Shown: positions 46,672 to 58,773, counted from the stretch's first letter. The stretch: 64,000 bases of DNA from Rhexocercosporidium sp. MPI-PUGE-AT-0058 (GCA_020746875.1 JAGTJL010000017.1:496001-560000); one strand, 5' to 3'. Notes: generated by a model from the letters alone, not told the origin. Program-made: numbers and translations.

Positions 46672-49402
46672 TCACCTATCGCGATCTTCTGGTTGTGGTT
46701 GAGGACTTCGTGATGAGGAGCCTAGACTGCTGGCTAGCAAGGCTCGCCAGCTGCTAGATTGTTGAATCCTGCGAGGTCGTGTGGGTGTTGGAGAGGTTAT
46801 TCCTTGCTCGATATCTGAACGGCTGTCATAGCTGTGCCCGATTGGTAGTGTAGATGAGGACGAATTGTTCACGGTTTCGGCTGCTTGGGCCTGAATATCG
46901 TCATCACTGTCGTCGTGGTATGGTTCGTAACGGGGACTCGATGGCGATCCACGTGCCAGAGAACGTACAACGTCTCCCTTGCATATTGGACATGTTCGTC
47001 GACGTGTAGTCAACCAGGGTGTTCTGCATAATATCAGTGAACGGGTCCAGGACTTGAATCAAAATGACTTACATGCAATCAACGTGGAACTCATGGCCGC
47101 AAGGTAAACTCATCACACGACTGACACCAGCGACGTACTCTTCAAGACAAACAACGCACTCGACTTGTTTACCCATATGTTTCTTCCATTCGCTAGACTC
47201 GCTTGCATTTTTCTCATGCTCTGGTGCTCGGGTGGGAATCACTGGAACTTGTAAAGGATTGGAACTGCGCATCGAGTCTCCAGGTTCCGGTAGTCCACTT
47301 GTAGTTCTTGATCGTGGACGTGGTCTCGTCCGTGGTGAGTTTTGAAGGAGTGGAGTAGTGGCGGTAGAAGCATTCGGACTTGGTGTCCTAGGGGTCCTTG
47401 GTGATGGGCTCCTCGATGGGACTATCGTCTGATATGTCCTGACTGGCAGTCTTTCCACCACGGACTTAGGTGCTCTCCAACGGCGACGTCGTATTCGAGA
47501 TCTGATCAACAGAAGAGCGTAGACCACAGTCAATGTGACCAATGGACTTACAACCAACACTAAGAGTGTGTCGAGGAACGGACTTGCTCCACTCGTCGGC
47601 GTCAACGTGACCCATAGACCTTCCTCCTCATCATCTCCATCTCCATTCTCTTCTGCAGGATCGACTTGTGCCTTCTTGGTGGGCAAGATCTCGACATTCT
47701 CATCGTCAGCACCAAAGATTGTGGTAAGCAAACCATTCGAGTTCTCGTCCGTATTTTCATGATCTTTCCGCTCTGTCTCTTGAACAGTCTCTGGCCCTTT
47801 GTTTGGGTATTCTCCACTTCCTGGAGTGGTGCTACCACCTCGAAGTGGAGAAGACAGTCCATGGACTTCTTGGACAGCACCTCCAGTTTGCTTCTTTCCG
47901 GCCATGGTTGGGACCGGGGCACCATTTTGAATTACAGCATCTGGATTCTTTCCAGTCTTAGCTACTGGCACTTTCCCCGCCACCTCTGCATCTTTTTCGG
48001 GTTTCGCTACCAAATCAGGATCACGCCAATCTTGGACACCTATTTGGAAGTCGTCCCCAGAAGACTTTACAACAGGTTTCTCCCCAAAGGCCTTTTTGTC
48101 CTCGGCCTTCTTGGGTTTTGTTGAGATCTTCTTGGTCTTTGGTTCATCATCATCCTTCCACTCATCAACAAGAACCCAGTCAAGCCTACCACTGGCTGGT
48201 GGCCGACTAACTTCTGACTTAGAGCTGCCCCTCCCAGAACCAAAGAATATAGATCTGAACCATCCTGATTTCTCCTTAGGTGTATCTTCACCCTTTTCCA
48301 CACCCTTAATCTTCTTGTTAGAAACTTTCGATACTAGTCGTGGAACTGCAGTAGCTTTCAATATTCCCGTTGTAGGTGTAAATGTCGGATGAGATCCCTT
48401 CTTCGCTCCTTTCTTAGACTTGTCCGTAAACTGAAGCTTGAGACTTCCTTTTCCATTTTCGTCCACCACATCCTCAATGAAGCTTCCTGGGCCAATCAAA
48501 GAAGACAGAAGATGTGCTGTGGTTCTCGATGTGAAGACAGATGGGATCGTAACGTTCGAGGTATCCCCTCGAGCATACATCTGAATCAGAGGTCCACCCT
48601 GTACATCATCACCAACCATAAGAGCAATTGCCCCTCGTCTCTGTGCCCATTTCACTTTCTCCAAGAAACCACATCCACCACGGCTCAGAAGCACAATCTT
48701 TCCTGCAATCTCTGCTCCTTCTTGTATGGACTGAATATCCGCATGGTCTCCTTTCGAATCCGCTGGGACTTTCTCATTGGGTTTGGTAACTGTAGACTCT
48801 GGTAAAGGGTGGTGTAGATAGTCGTCCGTCCCATCGTCTACATGAGGTTTCGAGGTATCCTCCTTCACGCTAGATTCCTGCTGCTGAGTAGTCTTGTCAA
48901 ATGGTCCGTCCTGATCTGTTGCCCGCTTCTGAGGCTTTGATTTCCCCGCACTCGTCGCAGCCTTTCCATCCGCGGGCTTTCCCCCTTCAGACGTCGCTGC
49001 ACTTGACTTTGCATAGCTATCACCCCGCTCAAGCACATCACTACATCCTAATTCCCCCTCCGCACCGGCAGCAATCGTTCCCTGCCGTAAGGTATCATCT
49101 CCAAACCCGCTCCCAATCCACACTTGTCCCTTGAGGCCACTCGAAGGTAGCGGAGGACCAAAACCGGCAGGCCGTGCTAGGAAAGCAGTCGTATTATCAT
49201 GTGTCAAAGTAATGATGGCATTCGGCGGGAAGAGGGAAAATGGTGCTCGAAAGGTAAAGAATGATTGTATGCCGGTCTTTGGTGTTGCTGCAGAACTTGT
49301 TGTAATCGTCTGCGGCTGGTGAGAAGAGCGCAGAGTGAGGAATGTCAGGAAGACCGTGGTCACAAAGAAGGCCACGGCTATGATGATTCTCGGAGGTCGC
49401 AT
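46672..49402 (-). CDS. PA-TM-RING E3 ubiquitin ligase
   Basis: Exons 47073-49402 and 46672-47023 (minus), with a 49-bp GTAAGT...GCAG intron inside the RING codons, give about 893 residues. An N-terminal signal/anchor helix starts MRPPRIIIAVAFFVTTVFLT. A protease-associated domain includes IAGKIVLLSRGGCGFLEKVK and AIALMVGDD. A long Lys/Glu/Ser-rich segment follows, then a membrane helix (LLVLVVSPLVTLTVVYALLL) and Arg-rich juxtamembrane sequence. The RING-H2 finger is CVVCLEEY...LPCGHEFHVDC with TPWLTTRRRTCPIC. This order is that of PA-TM-RING ligases, which ubiquitinate membrane or sorting cargo in endosomes or vacuoles. The PA domain is split by a large low-complexity insert. No lesions seen. 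Confidence 0.92.
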
Positions 49403-51285
49403 GACGAGGTTATGAATGCCACTGCGGGCACCTAATCAGCTCGAAGGCTGCGGAAGTCAGAGGAAGGTCGCATCCAACGTTGTATGGAGGCAGCGTCGGG
49501 AAGTGTTGTTGGGTACTTCAACAGGCCCGGACGTGAAGTTGTTCGAGAGGTAGATGTCGTCGTCTCGCAGATGTCTTGAGGTCGAGAGGAGTCGTGAGTC
49601 TTGAGATGCTGCTGGTGTGACTGTGGCTCAGGCGGGATGTTACAACAGGACAGGGATGATGCCGCAGGTTGTGGCTTGTGGTTGACAGCAAACCGGGCAG
49701 CAACTCGCTTGACCCGTCCAAGTGATGTTGCGATTGATGTCTGCTGCTTCAAACTCGCCTGATTTGTTTTTACAGAAGCTATAAAGCCTCCAGATCAGTC
49801 TTATAATATGCAGAGCTTAACCCCTCGGCGCGTTTAATGTGACGTATGAAATGTTCCAAGATTCCGACTGGGACTCGCATCTTCCTTCCCTTTCTCCAGA
49901 TTCCCGGCGGTTTGGAGCTAAAGAAACAAGCTTTCGCACGTGAGAGTCAACGACCTCGATTTTGATTCTCTCTATCAAAATTGACCACCCTAGAAGTTTA
50001 TCAGGTATATTAATATCGATATCGGAAGCCAAGTTCGAGTCCTATTGGAACCGATACGATTATTCTTTCGCTCTGGGTGCGTGGTTATCTGTCTTTTGGT
50101 AACGCGTCACAGCACTCTGTCGTTGAAACTGTCTGGATTTGATTAAGGCCTCGTTCCTTGTTTTTGCTTGTTTTGTTCCTCACTTTACTCTTGAATGAAG
50201 CGCGAGAAGATGAATGAGTGGATCCCAAGTGGCATCCACCGCGGCATTATGATAAATATTCAGTGGTTCAAGTGTTGCGATCTTGGGAAGGCTTGCATCT
50301 TCCACCCCAAACCAATCTAACAAAGTCCCTATCTAAATTGGGAAACTTCCCTGTACAGTACCAATATATAGGCGATGGATGGCTTTCGAGTACTTGACTG
50401 CGGGCTTCATAGGACGTGTCTAGACAAAGCGTCTGCTCCATCTTCGGCTCAGATTATATATAGCCAGATCATTTCCATCATAGCCTTTGTCGCGTCGTGC
50501 CGCGGTCGTTTCCCGACGTCAACATCTGATGAGGCGAGTTGACGACAACAGATGCTCACCGTCCATGGCTATGGTATCTAGTTCACCAAGTTCTATTCGC
50601 TTTACTCTCCCACGTCTGATTGTCAGATTCACACAGGCCCACATTCCTATCACCCCTCGCAAGAAGATACTGTTTGGAGATCCAGGAGATTCAGAGAGAT
50701 AATGTGAGGCCGAAAAATCTATACTTAATATCCAGTCACTTCTCGGTCAACCTTTAAGCGGATATCAAAAAGTAAAATCGCCTGCCACTAACTCAGGTAT
50801 CCCGCTTCCCTACTGCTCATGTCGATCTTGAAGCTCAGTGGCTTTAAGGTTATTCTTCTAGCCATGTACCGAAAGGCTAACACTGCCAGAATCCCACATG
50901 GCTTGCTCTAGTGCTCATCTAGATATCTTGAGGGTCTCAGATCGAGATCCATGGGAATGATGTTGCGGTAATGCTGACCTCTTATGCACTGGATGCCACC
51001 TGATTTTTTCCTCTGTGATTTTGTTCATCCAGTCTCCCAGCAGTCTCAGGAAACTTGCTTTGCCGCAGAATCTCCAACCAATAAAATAAATATCAATAGG
51101 TCTCGATGTAGTGATAGAATTGCATTGCCCTTTTTCTCAAACATGAGGCACAGTGCCAGGAGCAGGACAAATTCAATGAAGTCGAATCGTTTACCACCAT
51201 TTCTAAACTAGTTACATGATCATGTAAAAAGTCTGATCAGTACCAACCATACAATAAGCTAACAGTCAAGCTCGTAAACACTTAG
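49403..51285. other. Intergenic region
   Basis: Promoter of the RING gene and 1.5 kb of unassigned DNA. Only short frames; nothing recognised. Confidence 0.45.
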
Positions 51286-52375
51286 TTGCTACAATCGAGG
51301 AGTTCGTAGGAACAAAATTATTCCTCCTTGCTGCCTTCGTAGGAACTTAAGTCGCTCTGTGAGCTTATCTATCGGAAGCTAGGGTGGTCAGCGCAAAGCC
51401 ATCTAGATCAACTGCTCTACATGTCGTTATGTTTTAGATTCTCCCTAGCTGTGAATGCTTGGGTGTACTTCCGCGTTAGTGGAGGATTGTTCAATCCTGC
51501 TGGGAGTTGATATATCCCACCTGAAGCTAAGCAATTGACAGACAACCCAGGTGTCCCTCGGACTTTGCCTCATCGGCGATTTAACTTATAAGAGAAGTAT
51601 CCTTCGTACCTTTGCCCAAATTCTCGGCGGCATCACAGTGGCAGCTATCGACTCTACCCTCCTTCCTAGGCCTTTGACAGTTCGAAACGAGCTAGGAGGT
51701 AGAACGACCGTCGTCCAGGGACTATTCATCGAGATTTTGCTGACTACGTTGTTTGTATAAACCGTGTTCATGCTTACTGCTGAAAAGCACAAGGGGACAT
51801 TCATTGCCCCCATCGGTATCAGGCTTTCGCTTTTCATTGAGGAGCTCGTGGGTAGGATTATCAGTACCAAATCGCATTCTGAAGCCGACAAGAACTGGGA
51901 GTATATTTCAACGGTGGTTCAGTCAACCCAGCCCGATCATTCAATCCTTCCGTCGCTTCTCGTAATTTCCGCTCATACCACTGGATCTATTGGGTTGGAC
52001 CGATTCTCGGGTCAATCGTCACATCTGGCTTCTTCCTCCTCATGAAGATGCTTGAATATGAAACCGCCAACTCTGGACAAGACAGTTCGAAACCGGAAGG
52101 AGAACATTTCAACCCCCGATCTAGATCCAAGCGCACCGAAAGCTTCTTTCGCACCCGGCGACTACGTTGCTGCTGAAGAAGGTCGCTCTCACGGCATATA
52201 GGGGGAATACGGAACGAATTCTCGACCTTTCAGCGATAGTCCTACACCTACTCTTGCGGAGGGCCAATATCGAGGGCTTGCCAGCGGTGGTATGCAGGGT
52301 AGCGACTGTGGCACCGGTTTATACGTCCTGGAACACAGTTTTGGCATAATCTGGAGAAACGCTTTGTTGAGATGA
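51286..52375 (+). pseudogene. Aquaporin (MIP family), broken
   Basis: The plus strand reads ATIEEFVGTKLFLLAAFVGT, two in-frame stops, FSLAVNAWVYFRVSGGLFNPA (first NPA box), and ILGGITVAAIDSTLLP. FIEILLTTLFV is followed by a TAA at about 51757, then AEKHKGTFIAPIGIRLSLFI. A clean intron (51851-51900) leads to GGSVNPARSFNPS (second NPA box), YHWIYWVGPILGS and KMLEYETANSGQD. The tail shifts frame in a C-run near 52110 into SFAPGDYVAAEEGRSHGI, a TAG, EYGTNSRPFSDSP and SGGMQG, ending at 52375. The donor after the first NPA reads GGGAGT instead of GT. Fungal orthodox aquaporin or aquaglyceroporin type; the gene is dead by several independent lesions. Confidence 0.88.
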
Positions 52376-53204
52376 GAGCCTGATAAGTGGCTATTTGATC
52401 TGGGAGAATAATATGAGAATAACGAGATACCGGGCACTTGTCCATGGTGGACGAATCGAGAAAAACATGCCGGGCGTAATCAGAAGTTGTCCGCTCGATA
52501 ACTTACACCGGAAGTCTGCTTTGCCAACAAATCAACGATCCCTAGTGTGCACAAGGATTGGATCGGCAGTTTTTGTAATGCAATGCAAGAAAAGAGTTGA
52601 AAGGTGACTTACCTTTTTAAAGGCCCAAAGGCAGCAACGCCCAGCTCTGCAACCTCACACGTATAAGGGGTAGGTTGCTCAAATGGAGGCAGTCAACACT
52701 CTCTGTCCGTCATCAGCTGTGTCATCTATCGACACAAACCTTCTCTCGGAGCCTAGATAGCCTCTTCTATCGTGTGTAAGTGTAAGTTCGTCCCATGGCC
52801 ATTGGTGTCAATTTACTCACGTCCCTCCTACTCACCAGTCACATCCAGCGAAGGCAGCAAAGTCACAACGATACTTCGTAAGCACAGTTAATACAACGGC
52901 GATTCATTGATCAGCCTCGAGTACATTAACTCCATTAAAGATGTCCCATTACATCGACCAATCGTTCTGCTACAGCAAATGTAGAAGCCAGCCTCGTCAC
53001 ATACAATCCGTTCGGAAATGGGATAAATGCTACAAGGCCAAAGCAAACGGACAGGAGTAGTCAGACGCGCTTCTCCAGCCAAGGACCTAAGCAGGAATGT
53101 GATTATGACTAGGTCATATAAACAGCCAGGCGACTACCCGCAATGTCCGCCTCCCAGCCAGGTGCGTTGGGGAAGACATTAGCCATACTCCGTACTGACA
53201 TGCA
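52376..53204. other. Intergenic region
   Basis: No gene recognised. Confidence 0.5.
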
Positions 53205-54114
53205 TCATTGAAGTGATATACAGCACCTCACCCGACCTATAAATGGAATTAAGGAAACAGCGGTCAGGAGGAAGGGAACCAAAATAATGTGGCGGTTGGG
53301 GAGAAGGGCTTGAAAACGGGATATGCATGACTCTTTGATGGTAGCGACTGCACGAATGATCAGCTTTTGGAGCCTAGCCAAAGAAACTGAGCGTACCCTC
53401 TGATTTCACATCTCGAAAGGCTTCTTCCGCGGTGACATAATTTTGCGTCCAACATTTCATAATCGTATTTCTGAAGGCAGAGATAGATTCTAGAGCAGGA
53501 TAGCGACCCTCAGAGAACGCAGCAGATACTTCGTGGTCGGGCAGATCCTTGTATGGCTTTGGGCCCGTCATTATCTCATAAACAGTAGAGCCGAGGGCAA
53601 ATAGTTCTGTCCTTGTTGAGATATCTTCGCCAGGGAGTTCGTGACTAGTCTCGTAACAGACGAGTGGTGGAAGGTCGTCAATGGCGGATCCGGCGAAATC
53701 ACCGAGCTTTACATTGAGGTTGTCATCAAGGAAGATATTATTGCACGATATGTCGCCATGCAACACGCCTTTTGAATGGACAAACTGTATAGCATCGAAA
53801 AGTTGTTCAACCCAACGAAGCCTGTGAGAAAGCGGAACCTGTTTCTTCTGTCTTGCAAGGTATTGCCTAATAGATGTCTGGCTCGCAAACTGCAAAATTA
53901 TAGCGTTTTCCAGGGCACCGAAATATCGAACGATGCCGCTATGGTTGCGACCAAGGCGTTGGTAGATGAGCTTCTCCCGTTCGAGGAGGTGCAATTCCGA
54001 AGGCCCACTGAACTTAACGACAGCATCGAGACGCGCGACAATCGCCGTCATGCCTGCGCCAACCATATCATTGCCATCTAATGCCAGCGGCCATCGTATA
54101 ACAGACTCCTGCAT
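53205..54114 (-). CDS. Small protein-kinase-like protein with C-terminal membrane helix
   Basis: Exons 53397-54114 and 53205-53347 (minus), with an intron GTACGC...GTGCAG of 49 bp, give about 286 residues. The ATG at 54114 starts MQESVIRWPLAL. Kinase features are a glycine-poor loop (VGAGMTAIVARL), VVKF with the ATP-site Lys, a Glu in the following helix, catalytic loop HGDISCNNIFLD (Gly instead of Arg in HRD), GDFAGSAID (DFA instead of DFG) and TELFALGSTVYEIMTG (F-helix Asp replaced by Glu). The second exon adds a hydrophobic helix (IILVPFLLTAVSLIPFIG), suggesting membrane anchoring. This is the only intact member of the three kinase-like loci here. Catalytic activity is uncertain; substrates unknown. 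Confidence 0.75.
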
Positions 54115-55021
54115 CTTTTTTTTTGTGGCAGGACGATCGAATCGACCAACAATCGCTCGGAGACGAGGTGCAGAGTCAACTTAAAGAAGGGGGATTTGAG
54201 CTCAGTCGGAGAGGGTGCAAGATCGGCGTAGTGGTTGACCTGCCAACCACTCTCTGTGTACGTTGTGGTGGAAGCCGAGAAATGTGGCTGGCGCCTGCGG
54301 CACGGGCTGGGCAATAACTCAATCGTCCTCTCTTACTAGTAAGTTCATATACGCCTTGGTCTCTTCAGTTCTTCAGTTTCCCGTGGAAAGATTCCGATTT
54401 GCACAGCTGTCTGTGAGCGGCGTATCTGCAGAGCAGCAGGACACATCACTTTACCTGGGCGTCAGTGACGCATAGGTCGACTCATTTGCTCAATCAAATC
54501 GCCCTATTGAGAACAGGCTGCCGTAAGGAGGAATGCGATTTAGCGGGGGTAGATTATTTATTAGAGTCGAGCACCTACAGAGAGAAACAAGCCACTGAAA
54601 GAAACCATGCGGCTTAGTAGGGCTAGAGAGAGATATCTAAATCCTCGCGCAATGAAATAATTAAGAAGCGAAGATCATGATTGGAGATGAGGGGGTCAAG
54701 TCCCATGATTCATTTCTGTTGGAGAGCAGCCCTTTTCTCACTGGTTTTCCCGATGCGCTCAGGATTTATTTTATTTTTCTTATGGTATTGGTGGTATTGT
54801 TCTACTTGGTTATACAGAAGTATAAAGGGATTTGCATCATTAATATCACTCTAGTGTCTCGTAACTGAAAAAGGTTTAGGATAAATACGCTGTTTTGATA
54901 TATGCAAAGAGCTTGCTATTGCTTGCTATGCTGACGGACCAAGTACCATTTCCCCAACCTTATAAATCCAGCGATGCAACGCTTCCAGCAAACTCCAGCT
55001 TTGAGATGAACTCCCCCCTTC
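54115..55021. other. Intergenic region
   Basis: Between kinase-like loci. Nothing recognised. Confidence 0.5.
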
Positions 55022-55819
55022 TCAAATTCCCACCAGCTTCTCCCTCAATGCCATCTCCACATCCACGGCCGCCTCAAGTTTCTCGTTCCAGCACGCGTGG
55101 ATAACGTTCCCTACTAGCAATGAGTCCGTAGCTGGGAACTTTTTATTGGCATATTTCTCGACAACCTGCTCTTCTATCAATTCCGAAAACGGTGCTTTCC
55201 ACGCCATAATCTCATAAATGCCGCACCCTAAGGCAAAGATCTCTCTTTTCGTATCATCCACCGATTCCCAATCCCTTCCGCGAAGGGGGAGCTGATAGCG
55301 TGTTCTTCACCAGCGAGCGGCTCTTGATCATCAATCTTGGACCCTCCAAAATCGCCAATCTTAAGTAGCCAATCCTCGAAAACGAAAACGTTTCGACAGC
55401 TAAAGTCACAATGGAAAACGATTTTGGAGTGCATATGGGCCATGCCACACGCGATCTGTATTACCATCTTCAGCCGAGTCTGTTCAGTCGGAGGGGGGCA
55501 CTCGAGTATTAATTTTCTGAGGTTCCCAAGGGCTCGCTCAAGCTTTAAGGAGTCTGTGTCTTCTGACCAAGACTTTGCCCCGGTACTTTAAAATGTGAGG
55601 GTGAGAGCCTAGACGCCGGTAGATAGCATCCTCGAGAGTAAGAGTTGCATTGCTGTCGATGTTTCCAATCTTCCCATAACAGCGCTCATCTAACCAAACC
55701 TCGTAACCTTTGAGGACGAAGCGTTCATCAGTCATGTAGATTGACACTATGCCAGAGCAACCATGGTCAATAATACGAGCCGAACCCCTGGGTTTCAAAG
55801 TGTCAAAAGGGAGAGACAT
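55022..55819 (-). pseudogene. Protein-kinase-like pseudogene with two frameshifts
   Basis: Starts at an ATG (55819), MSLPFDTLKPRGSARIID. It reads YMTDERFVLKGYEVWL and AIYRRLGSHPHILKYRGK, then shifts frame near 55580 into LERALGNLRKLILECPPP, MAHMHSKIVFHCDFSCRNVF (catalytic loop HCD) and KIGDFGGSKIDD (DFG kept). It shifts again in a CCCCC run near 55290 into DWESVDDTKREIFALGCGIY, EIMAWKAPFSELIEEQ, ACWNEKLEAAVDVEMAL and a stop at 55022. Single-base changes explain both shifts. Same family as the neighbouring gene at 53205-54114. Confidence 0.85.
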
Positions 55820-57276
55820 TCCAATAGAATCCTATGAAAAATACGTCATCTTGGGGGCGAGGCGATGAAAATATTATGAAGAAGTGCCCCCCTGAACGAG
55901 GTGTATTATTGCTTTGTCGCCGCGCTAGCCTAAAGAGTACTAGCTCTCCGCTACAATCGCATGATTCCCTTCAATATTATGGAGAAAACCATCACCGTAA
56001 CATCGAAACCGAGCCAACAACTTTGCGAACGAGTTGGAGGAATTCAGGCGTTGAACAACTTTGAGAGTGCTGCTGCTGTTGGGATCGCCTTTGAAGTTGG
56101 CATAGGTCCTTTCGAAGTTACACCAGAGCTACCTGGTGAAGGCGGAAGCTTAAGGTTCTTCGTACAGGCACTTTTCCCTCACTTTATAGTCTATACTCAA
56201 TTCTATGAAGGAGGTATGAGGTCCTAGCTTGCAAGGGAGGTATTGCCAATCATATATCCATGATAATTCGAAGCTGTTGTAGCCCAAATAGCTACAAGTA
56301 GCGCTCAGGGTACATAGTGTTGTTCCAGCTCTGGCCACCCATTTCGCCAGAGTGTTTCAAGCGAGATCTGTGAGGCTGGTACGAAAGGGGTGTGCAGTGG
56401 GTCTCGCCAGCCCTTGTAAGGCAGTGCGGTTGTTCTGCTAATCGAGAATCTAGAGTTCTATGATTTTGTCCACGAATTTCCCTATATATTAAAGACAATA
56501 CATGGGGGATAGCGAGACCCACTGCAAATCCCCTTTCGTACGAAAGTATACAAAAGTCCCCTACCTACTGTATACGTTCGAGTCATGGCTCTGGATGCGG
56601 ATCGCAATAGAGTGTTTGAAGCAATCCTCTTAACACCACACGTGAAACCCCTCTGCATCTCTCTCACAGACCCATCATCGCTCATCATCCGCCAGATTTC
56701 CTCGTGCTGGTATATCGGAAATCGCAAAAATACCTGGTCACGGCGCGCGAGTATGAGAGGTATGCGTACAGTAGGACGTCGTGTTTGAGGGCTGCGCTGG
56801 AGATACTGGCTTGTCAGGTGTTGGTGGAGGGGGTGTGTGGTGTGTGAAGGGAGTTTGAGAGGGAGGTGGGTAATGATGCTGGCCTTGATTGTGGTATTTG
56901 CAATGGATGGGAAGACTTCGAGGGAAGGGGTTGATAGTCTTGATTAGCAGGGGGCTATGAAGAGAAATTGGTAATTCCAGAGCGGTCAACTTGACGGGAG
57001 ACACGGGAGACATGGTTTACTTCGAGCGACCGTAAACACAAGGCACATTCGATCAACGGCTGAAGCACCATGAAGATATGATCGTGAATTAATATTATAT
57101 TATTAGAGAAGACCCACTCATTAAAGAGCATGCCTCCCTTCCCAGTAAGTCTATGCTCTATCACATCAAACAACGCCAGGCCATGGTCGTTGAGGTATCA
57201 TACTATACAAATCTAAACCATTCGTCTTCGGTCATCACGCTGAAACGCAAAAGCACTGCTCACATCTCCCCTAGGA
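55820..57276. other. Intergenic region
   Basis: No gene recognised. Contains the foldback element at 56379-56541. Confidence 0.5.
56379..56541. repeat. 163-bp foldback (MITE-like) element
   Basis: The arms 56379-56407 and 56512-56541 are near-perfect inverted copies, about 27 of 30 positions: GTACGAAAGGGG...GTGGGTCTCGC against GCGAGACCCAC...CCCCTTTCGTAC. The loop is about 100 bp. The right end overlaps a perfect 14-bp palindrome, CTTTCGTACGAAAG (56533-56546). No target duplication identified. Confidence 0.75.
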
Positions 57277-58773
57277 CTATGTCCTCACCTCGCTAAAGAT
57301 AAAAGGGAAGATAACAACACAAGCTTTGTAGAAAACACGAATGCTCTCTTCGACAGCAAAGGGCAACTTCCATAATCCAAGGAAACCTCCAATTGTATCT
57401 TGGAAGACAAGCCAGATGGAGAGGATAGCCACGGCGAAGAAGTGGTAGATGAGGACGAGAGGTTGTCGGATGATACCGGCAAGAAGACTAGATGGACCAT
57501 CGATACAGTTTCCTCCTCGTTGAAAATAAGCGAAACATCCCTTCTTGAGCGCGCTGAGTTGGCGATCGTTGGCAGCGAATAAACTGTACAAAGCCATAGA
57601 GAGGATGTTGATGATAGATGACAATCCCTTGCGTTGCCAATGAAAATCCTTCATCGCTTGCTTGATGGCTGTTGTATTGCCAAGGTCCGGAATCCGTTCG
57701 GGAGCGAGCAATTCGGAGAGTAGAACGACATCGTTGAATGCTACAGTCATTCCACCGCCTGTGAGAGGGTGGCGCATATTCATTGCATCGCCGAGCACAA
57801 CAACTCCTTTCTCCATTTGCGTACTGGGAGGTAGGAAGCTGTTCGGCATGCTGGGTGGGATCTTGCCATTCTCAAGAGCGGCTTCAAATGACGGCTGCAT
57901 TTGTGGTGGTAGAGTGGGAAGAACTGTATTCCTCAGGTACCCTCGTACACCTCCATTCTTCACAGATGCGGCTGGGAGGTTCTCCGGAATGTCTATCAAA
58001 GCTCGAGTCTCGTGTGTGCCGATTTGATAGAGTAGAACAGGGGCAGTGTCGCCGAGAATGACGGTCCCGTGGAAAGGAGCAGGTAAAGGGCAATCGATCA
58101 GTTCCAATGCGTAGAACTTGCTCTTTACAATAGGCTGCTTTGTGATGTATTGTTTTCGAAACCTCGAAGCATAACCATCGGCAATGATTGTGAGTTGTCC
58201 AAAATAATAATCCTCCTCCTTCTTTCCCGTCTGTGGGTTCAAAGTCCTCGATTTGACACCAAGGACTTGTGGTTGGTGTTCGCTCGTAATGGTATCCGTA
58301 ACTTCCGTCTCTACGATTGTGATATTTGCTTGACTGGCGCAAGCTCTTCGAAGTTGCGAAATGAATCTTCCATGGTGGAAAGCCCTTCCTTCTGGTCTGC
58401 CACCCTTCTCGTTGGTGTATTCCTGGCTTCCCTTGGTGGATTTGGCACCTGCATTGGGAGGGTATGGAATGTTGACTCCTTGCCCATAGTATATGACCTC
58501 ATATCCATGAACCGGAATCGCATCGATACCCTCTGTGCAATGCGCCAACCCCAGCTTCTCCAGAGCAGACACGCCTCCTGGTTGGAGCAGCTCTCCAACT
58601 ATGCGATTCGGTTCCTTCAATGATCTCTCCAGCAGTAGAACACTCCGTCCCTGTTTTGCCAGCGCAAATGCAACCGCGCAACCAAATACCCCCGCTCCAA
58701 CGACCACTACATCTGCTTCGTGATACACGCGTCTGCGCTCCTCGTTTGCGGATTGGAATTGACCGGAAGACAT
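57277..58773 (-). CDS. ERG1: Squalene epoxidase (squalene monooxygenase)
   Basis: A single-exon frame of about 498 residues from the ATG at 58773 (MSSGQFQSANEERRR). The frame runs further upstream, but the earlier part looks non-conserved. FAD-binding Rossmann motif DVVVVGAGVFGCAVAFALAK with downstream LLLERSL and GELLQPGG; the second flavin motif is VVLGDAMNMRHPLTGGGMTV. The C-terminus has hydrophobic membrane segments (LVLIYHFFAVAILSIWLVF). It oxidises squalene to 2,3-oxidosqualene with O2 and NADPH at the ER or lipid particles, the first oxygen-dependent step of ergosterol synthesis and the target of allylamines such as terbinafine. Divergent from ERG25 with a shared promoter. Confidence 0.97.
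   Translation of the reverse strand: MSSGQFQSANEERRRVYHEADVVVVGAGVFGCAVAFALAKQGRSVLLLERSLKEPNRIVGELLQPGGVSALEKLGLAHCTEGIDAIPVHGYEVIYYGQGVNIPYPPNAGAKSTKGSQEYTNEKGGRPEGRAFHHGRFISQLRRACASQANITIVETEVTDTITSEHQPQVLGVKSRTLNPQTGKKEEDYYFGQLTIIADGYASRFRKQYITKQPIVKSKFYALELIDCPLPAPFHGTVILGDTAPVLLYQIGTHETRALIDIPENLPAASVKNGGVRGYLRNTVLPTLPPQMQPSFEAALENGKIPPSMPNSFLPPSTQMEKGVVVLGDAMNMRHPLTGGGMTVAFNDVVLLSELLAPERIPDLGNTTAIKQAMKDFHWQRKGLSSIINILSMALYSLFAANDRQLSALKKGCFAYFQRGGNCIDGPSSLLAGIIRQPLVLIYHFFAVAILSIWLVFQDTIGGFLGLWKLPFAVEESIRVFYKACVVIFPFIFSEVRT

Noticed and set aside
47535..49322. Several plus-strand frames of 63-152 codons
   Set aside because: All antisense to the PA-TM-RING gene.
51851..51900. Apparent frameshift in the aquaporin remnant
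   Set aside because: Explained by a normal GTAGGA...GGGAG intron that restores the second NPA frame, so it was not counted as a lesion.
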